NCBI GenBank assembly: GCA_022842595.1
Contig: JALHPF010000029.1
Span: 1-64,000 of the forward strand
Direction of reading: 5' to 3'
Origin: Rubrivivax sp.
GTDB taxonomy: Bacteria > Pseudomonadota > Gammaproteobacteria > Burkholderiales > Burkholderiaceae_C
DNA length: 64,000 nucleotides
Both the position numbers and the translations under genes were made by a program. Below are positions 59,048 through 64,000 of this stretch, in pieces. The stretch's first letter is position 1; every line of letters begins with the position of its first letter. Under the pieces are notes generated by a model. It had not been told where the DNA came from. It saw only the letters and a list, made by a program, of their open reading frames with translations, and searched no databases.

Positions 59048-60490
59048 GTGAGAGACATGGAGCCCGACTTCTGGCGCAACCTGCGCGACGAACTGTCCGC
59101 CAGCCGCGCCTGGATCGACCGTGCCGTGGTGCTGGGCTATGCGGTGCTGACCGGGCTGGTGGTGGTGTGCTTCACGCTGCTGTCGGAACTGGCCACGCAT
59201 GCCTTCGAACTGCTGCGCGGCACCAACGCCTGGACACCCTACGCCATGCTGTTGTGGACACCGCTGCTGACGGTGGCCGTGCTCTGGATCACCCGCCGCT
59301 ACGTGCCCGCGGCCCTGGGCTCGGGCATCCCGCAGGTGGTGCGCGCGCTCGACGACGACCTGCCACCTGCGCAGCAGCAATGGCTGGTGTCGCTGCGCGT
59401 GGCACTCAGCAAGATCGGCCTGGTCTCGGGCGGCTTGCTGGCCGGCCTGTCGATCGGCCGTGAAGGCCCCACGGTCCAGGTGGGTGCCGGGGTGATGGTG
59501 CATGCGCGGCGATGGCTGTCGCCAGCCTCGGGCATCGACGCGCACGACCTCATGGTCGCCGGTGCAGCCGCCGGCATCGCCGCAGCCTTCAACACGCCGC
59601 TGGGCGGCATCATCTTCGCGCTGGAGCAGCTGTCGCGGCGGCGCAGCATGTCGCACAGCGCATTGATCATCGTCAGCATCGTCATCGCCGGCCTGGTCGC
59701 CGTGTCGGTGTTCGGCAACCTCACCTATTTCGGCCAGCTGCGTGTGCCGGCGCTGGACTGGTCGTTGCTCGGCCCGGGCCTGCTGGTGGCGCTGGTGGCC
59801 GGGCTGGCAGGTGGCCTGTTCACGCGCCTGATCGTGGCTTCGGTGCGCGGTACACCCGACGTCTTCAGCCATTGGCGCCGCACCTACCCGCTGCGCTTTG
59901 CCGCCGGCTGCGCGCTGGGCGTGGCCGTGATCGGCCTGGTCACCAGCGGCGCCACGGCCGGTGCCGGCTACGCGCCCACGCGCGCCCTGCTCGAAGGCAC
60001 GGCCACCACCGGCGGCGAAGCCGGCCTGCTGCCCGGCATCTACACACTACTGAAGTTCTGCGCCACCTGGCTGTCGGCGTGGACGGGTGTGCCTGCCGGC
60101 GTCTTCGCGCCATCGCTGTCGATCGGTGCGGGCATCGGCAGCGACATCGCCCGCCTCACCGGCCTGAACCAGGAGATGGCCATTCCCCTGATCGCGCTGG
60201 GGATGGTGGGTTTCCTGTCGGCCACCACCCAGGGCCCGATCACTGCGTTCATCATCGTCATGGAAATGGTCGCAGGCCAGGCCATGGTGCTGAGCCTGAT
60301 GGCCTGCGCGCTGCTGGCCAGCGGCGTGGCCCGGCTGATCTCGCGGCCGATGTATGGGGAACTCGCTGCCCTGCTCGTGCTCCCACCTTCCCCGAAGGAG
60401 GAGACCGAGCCATGCCCGAAGCTCACCGAAACCGAGCCGGAACCGCCGCCCGGCCCGGCGCCTGCGTCAGCGTCGTCATCCCCGCGCTGA
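59048..60490 (+). CDS. ClC family chloride channel/antiporter
   Basis: GSGIPQVV, GREGPTVQVGAGVM, AAGIAAAFNTPLGGIIFALE. Confidence 0.93.
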   Translation: MRDMEPDFWRNLRDELSASRAWIDRAVVLGYAVLTGLVVVCFTLLSELATHAFELLRGTNAWTPYAMLLWTPLLTVAVLWITRRYVPAALGSGIPQVVRALDDDLPPAQQQWLVSLRVALSKIGLVSGGLLAGLSIGREGPTVQVGAGVMVHARRWLSPASGIDAHDLMVAGAAAGIAAAFNTPLGGIIFALEQLSRRRSMSHSALIIVSIVIAGLVAVSVFGNLTYFGQLRVPALDWSLLGPGLLVALVAGLAGGLFTRLIVASVRGTPDVFSHWRRTYPLRFAAGCALGVAVIGLVTSGATAGAGYAPTRALLEGTATTGGEAGLLPGIYTLLKFCATWLSAWTGVPAGVFAPSLSIGAGIGSDIARLTGLNQEMAIPLIALGMVGFLSATTQGPITAFIIVMEMVAGQAMVLSLMACALLASGVARLISRPMYGELAALLVLPPSPKEETEPCPKLTETEPEPPPGPAPASASSSPR

Positions 60491-61917
60491 ACGAGGCCCG
60501 GCGCATTGCCAGTGTCGTGGCCTATGCGCTGGCCGATCCGGCCACCGCCGAGGTCATCGTCATCGACGACAGTTCCATCGACGACACCGCAGCCTTGGCC
60601 CGCGGTGCCGGTGCGCGCGTCATCACCAGCACCATGCTGGGCAAGGGCGCCTCGATGCACGACGGCGCGCTGGCCGCCAGCCATGACCTGGTGGCCTACC
60701 TGGACGGCGACCTGGCCGGCCTGCGTCCCGGCATCATCAGCGACCTGTGCCGCCCGCTGCGCGAGGGCCAGGCCGACTTCGTCAAGGCCCGCTTCGGCCG
60801 TGGCGGCGGACGCGTCACCGAGCTCACGGCCAAGCCGATGCTCAAGGTCTTCTTCCCGGAGCTGGCGCACCTCGGCCAGCCGCTGGGCGGCATCGTCGCG
60901 GCGCGTCGAGCGCTGTTGCTGCAGCTGCCGTTCGAGGACGGCTACGGTGTCGACATCGGCCTGCTCGTCGACGCCCATCGCGCCGGCGCGCGCGTCGTCG
61001 AAGTCGACATCGGCTCGCTCGAGCACGACAGCCAGCCGCTGCTGGACCTGACGCTGATGGCCAACGAGGTGGCCCGCGTGCTTTATTCGCGCGCCCGTGC
61101 CGCCGGCCGGCTGAACGTCGACCAGATCGTGGCGATGTACGAGAGCCAGCGCCAGGCCACGGCCGAACTCGACTTCATCCTCACCCGCCGCCGCGGCCGC
61201 CAGCGCCTTCTGCTTCTGGACATGGACGGCACCCTCACGACCCAGCGCTTTGCCGTCGAAATGGCTCGCGCCACCGGCCAGGAACAGGCGCTGGCCGCGC
61301 TGCTGGACAGCCCCACCGATGACGCGGCGGCGCGCAGCGAAAGCATCGCCAGCCTCTTCCGCTTCGTCCACAAGCAGCAGTTCGAACGCGTGGCGCGGGC
61401 CGCGCCCATCCGGCCCGGGGTCATCGAGTTCATCAACCGCATGCGCCGCGCCGGCTTCATGGTGGGCGTGCTCAGCGACAGCTATTTCGTCGCCGCCGAC
61501 ATCGTGCGTCGCCGTGTCTTCGCCGACTTTGCACTGGCCCATACGCTGCACTTCGACGGCGACGTCTGCACCGGCCAGGTTCGTGTCAACGCCGCCTTCA
61601 TGCCGCTGGTGCCGGGCCAGGGCCCGGCCATCTGCAAGAGCCATGTGCTGGCGCGCTTCAAGGCCGACACCGCCGGCTCGCCACTCATCAGCTGCTGGGC
61701 GGTGGGTGACAATCTGAACGACCTGGGCCTGCTGCGTGCGGCCGACCACGCCTTCGCGATCGACCCGAAGTCGCCGCAGCTGGCCGAGGTACCGGGCCTG
61801 CGCGTCATTGGGCACTTCGAGGAATTGCTGCCGCTGGTGCCGCTGGCGCGCATTTCGGCGGCGCTGGCGAATGTGGAAACCCCGACCGAAGCGCTGCAGG
61901 ATGCACCCAGTGCATGA
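60412..61917 (+). CDS. fusion of glucosyl-3-phosphoglycerate-synthase-like glycosyltransferase and HAD-IB phosphatase
   Basis: GT: VIPALNEARRIASVV, AYLDGDLAGL, RVTELTAKPMLKVFFPEL, PFEDGYGVDIGLLVDA; HAD: LLLLDMDGTLTTQRFAVEMA, WAVGDNLNDLGLLRAADHAFAI. Confidence 0.85.
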   Translation: MPEAHRNRAGTAARPGACVSVVIPALNEARRIASVVAYALADPATAEVIVIDDSSIDDTAALARGAGARVITSTMLGKGASMHDGALAASHDLVAYLDGDLAGLRPGIISDLCRPLREGQADFVKARFGRGGGRVTELTAKPMLKVFFPELAHLGQPLGGIVAARRALLLQLPFEDGYGVDIGLLVDAHRAGARVVEVDIGSLEHDSQPLLDLTLMANEVARVLYSRARAAGRLNVDQIVAMYESQRQATAELDFILTRRRGRQRLLLLDMDGTLTTQRFAVEMARATGQEQALAALLDSPTDDAAARSESIASLFRFVHKQQFERVARAAPIRPGVIEFINRMRRAGFMVGVLSDSYFVAADIVRRRVFADFALAHTLHFDGDVCTGQVRVNAAFMPLVPGQGPAICKSHVLARFKADTAGSPLISCWAVGDNLNDLGLLRAADHAFAIDPKSPQLAEVPGLRVIGHFEELLPLVPLARISAALANVETPTEALQDAPSA

Positions 61918-61933
61918 GCACCGACGCTGACCG

Positions 61934-63526
61934 ATGACGGCCGCCGACTGGGCCGTCATCACCGTCTACCTGGCGGCCACCTTGGGCCTGAGCGCCTGGC
62001 TGGCGCGGCGCCAGGGCAGCCCCGAGGACTACTACGTCGGCGGCCGCGACCTCCCGGCCTGGGCGCTGGCCCTGTCGATCCTGGCCACGCAGTCCTCGGC
62101 CAATTCCTTTCTCGGCATTCCGGCCTACGTGGCCCTGGTGCCTGGCGGCGGCCTGACCTGGCTGCAGTACGAACTGGTGCTGCCGCTGGCGATGATCGTC
62201 GTCATGCTCGTCTTCGTGCCGGTGCTGCGCGGGCTGGAACTGGTCAGCGTCTACGAATACCTGGAACGGCGCTTCGACCGGCCGACCCGGCTGCTGCTGA
62301 GCGCGGTGTTCCAGCTGTCGCGCGGCCTGGCAGCGGGGGTGGCGGTGTATGCCGCGGCGGTGGTGGTGCAGGTCTGCACCGGGCTGCCGCTGGCCTGGTG
62401 CATCGTCGGCGTGGGCGGCATGACGGTGCTCTACGACACGATGGGCGGCATGCGCGCCGTGGTCTGGACCGACGTGATGCAGATGGCCGTGCTGTTGCTC
62501 GGCATCGTCGTCTGCGGCGTCTACGCCTGGCAGATCGCCGGTGGTGGCGCGGCCATCCTCGCCAGCCTGGCGCCGGAACGCCTGGCCGCGGTCGAGCTCG
62601 CCCATGGCCTGGGCGACGGCGCACGGGCGCCGGTCTGGGGCTTCGTGGTCGGCGGGCTGGTGCTGTACGTGGCGTACTACGGGGTCGACCAGGGCCAGGC
62701 CCAGCGCAGCCTGGCCGCGCGCAACGTGCCGGCGGCACAGCAGGCGCTGTGGATGAACGGCCTGGCGCGGTTCCCGCTGACGCTGCTGTACTGCGGCCTG
62801 GGCCTGGCCATCGGTGCGGTGTACGCCGGCAGCGAGGCCTTGCGCGCGGCCGTGCCGGCCGGGCGGCTGGACTACCTGGTGCCGCGCTTCATCGAGCTCT
62901 ACCTGCCCGCGGGCGTGCGCGGGCTGCTGGTGGCGGCCATCCTCGCCGCGGCGATGTCCAGCCTGGATTCGCTGCTCAACAGCCTGTCGGCGGCGACGCT
63001 GCGCGACTTCGTCGAGCCGCGGCTGGGCGCGCAGGCGCCGGCCTCCAGGCGGCTGCTGGCCTCGCGCCTGGTGACGGCCGGCTGGGGTGTGCTCATCGTC
63101 GGCTTCGGGCTGCTGGTGGGCGACCTGGCGAGCAGCGTCGTGGAAGGCATCAACCGCATCGGTGCGCTGTTCTATGGCCCGCTGCTCGCGGCCTTTGGCT
63201 GCGGCATCCTGGACCGGCGGGCGCGCGGGCCGGGTGTGCTGGCGGGCGTGGTGGCCGGGCTCGGGCTGAATGCCGTGCTTGCCTGGGGGCTGGGGCCGCA
63301 ACTGTTCTGGATGTGGTGGAACCTGAGCGGGCTGCTGGCGGCCGTGTTCGTCACCTGCATCGTTAGCCGCCTGCTGGCGCCGCCGCGCCACGAACAGCTG
63401 CAAGGCACCACGCTGACCCTGGCCGCGCTGCGCGCCGGCTGGGCGGCCCAGCGCCGCACCTTCCACGCCCTGTTGGCCGCCAGCGCGGTGATGACCGCCG
63501 CTGCGCTGGCACTGGGTACCCGCTGA
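61934..63526 (+). CDS. sodium:solute symporter family (SSS/SLC5-like) transporter
   Basis: EDYYVGGRDLPAWALALSILATQSSANSFLGIPAYVA; MGGMRAVVWTDVMQMAVLLLGI. Confidence 0.92.
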   Translation: MTAADWAVITVYLAATLGLSAWLARRQGSPEDYYVGGRDLPAWALALSILATQSSANSFLGIPAYVALVPGGGLTWLQYELVLPLAMIVVMLVFVPVLRGLELVSVYEYLERRFDRPTRLLLSAVFQLSRGLAAGVAVYAAAVVVQVCTGLPLAWCIVGVGGMTVLYDTMGGMRAVVWTDVMQMAVLLLGIVVCGVYAWQIAGGGAAILASLAPERLAAVELAHGLGDGARAPVWGFVVGGLVLYVAYYGVDQGQAQRSLAARNVPAAQQALWMNGLARFPLTLLYCGLGLAIGAVYAGSEALRAAVPAGRLDYLVPRFIELYLPAGVRGLLVAAILAAAMSSLDSLLNSLSAATLRDFVEPRLGAQAPASRRLLASRLVTAGWGVLIVGFGLLVGDLASSVVEGINRIGALFYGPLLAAFGCGILDRRARGPGVLAGVVAGLGLNAVLAWGLGPQLFWMWWNLSGLLAAVFVTCIVSRLLAPPRHEQLQGTTLTLAALRAGWAAQRRTFHALLAASAVMTAAALALGTR

Positions 63527-63556
63527 ATTCAACGCACCACGAGGTCGAGCCCCACC

Positions 63557-64000
63557 ATGTCCCTGCGCCAGTTCATTTCCGCCCGCAGCCTGCTGCGTAC
63601 ATTGAGCACGCTGAAGAACAGCATCGTCTACAGCTGGGACGAGGCCGCGCGCATGCTCGGCCTGCAGCAAGACCTGTACACGCACCCGCTGCACCGCGAA
63701 CTGGAGCAGCCGGTGCGCGTGGTGCTGATCGGCGCCGGCCACCGCGGCAGCATCTATGCCGACTTCGCGAAGAAGAGCCCGCGCGAGATGCGCCTGGTCG
63801 GCGTGGCCGACCCCAACCCGGCAAGGCGCAATCGCACGGCCGCGACCCATGGCATCCCGCCCGAGCGCTGCCTCACCGACTGGAAGGGCGTGTTCGACGG
63901 CCCCGACGGCGCCATTCCGAAGTGGGCCGACGCCGTGATCATCGCCACGCCCGACCGCGTGCACACCGCGCCCTGCCTGCGCGCGCTGCAGGCCGGCTAC
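63557..64000 (+). CDS. Gfo/Idh/MocA family oxidoreductase, truncated by window end
   Basis: Translated from ATG 63557: VRVVLIGAGHRGSIYADFAKKSPREMRLVGVADPNPARRNRTAATHGI...DAVIIATPDRVHTAPCLRALQAGY. Confidence 0.85.
   Translation, partial: MSLRQFISARSLLRTLSTLKNSIVYSWDEAARMLGLQQDLYTHPLHRELEQPVRVVLIGAGHRGSIYADFAKKSPREMRLVGVADPNPARRNRTAATHGIPPERCLTDWKGVFDGPDGAIPKWADAVIIATPDRVHTAPCLRALQAGY

Overview
GC-rich chromosomal segment, probably from a Burkholderiales-type betaproteobacterium (taxon inferred from gene content and gene order only). It is densely packed with about 63 supportable CDSs; I saw no rRNA, tRNA, CRISPR array, prophage or IS element. Main blocks: (1) alpha/beta hydrolase + BLUF photoreceptor; (2) acyl-CoA synthetase/GNAT fusion divergent from two cyclic-nucleotide-binding-domain proteins; (3) a tightly overlapping operon joining a Tat-exported molybdenum hydroxylase (IorAB type) to SoxX-SoxY-SoxZ-SoxA, with no soxB or soxCD in the window; (4) a protocatechuate 4,5-cleavage (lig/pmd) operon with its LysR regulator, which also carries a signal-peptide-less ModA/SBP-like protein and a DUF1932-type dehydrogenase; (5) an Xre/MbcA-RES toxin-antitoxin pair; (6) htpG with a sigma32-like promoter; (7) a TonB receptor + ABC ATPase + two DUF3526-type permeases + a His-rich CxxC small protein; (8) the housekeeping block rplM-rpsI-erpA-anmK-M23-tyrS-dtd; (9) a Liv-type ABC transporter with two acyl-CoA ligases, a small unknown protein and a divergent Crp/Fnr regulator; (10) a ClC channel overlapping a GpgS-like glycosyltransferase fused to a HAD phosphatase, followed by an SSS symporter and a Gfo/Idh/MocA oxidoreductase. 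The best candidate for an undescribed system is the molybdenum hydroxylase-SoxXYZA operon (13695-18363). All family calls come from reading motifs in the supplied translations; no database search was run.
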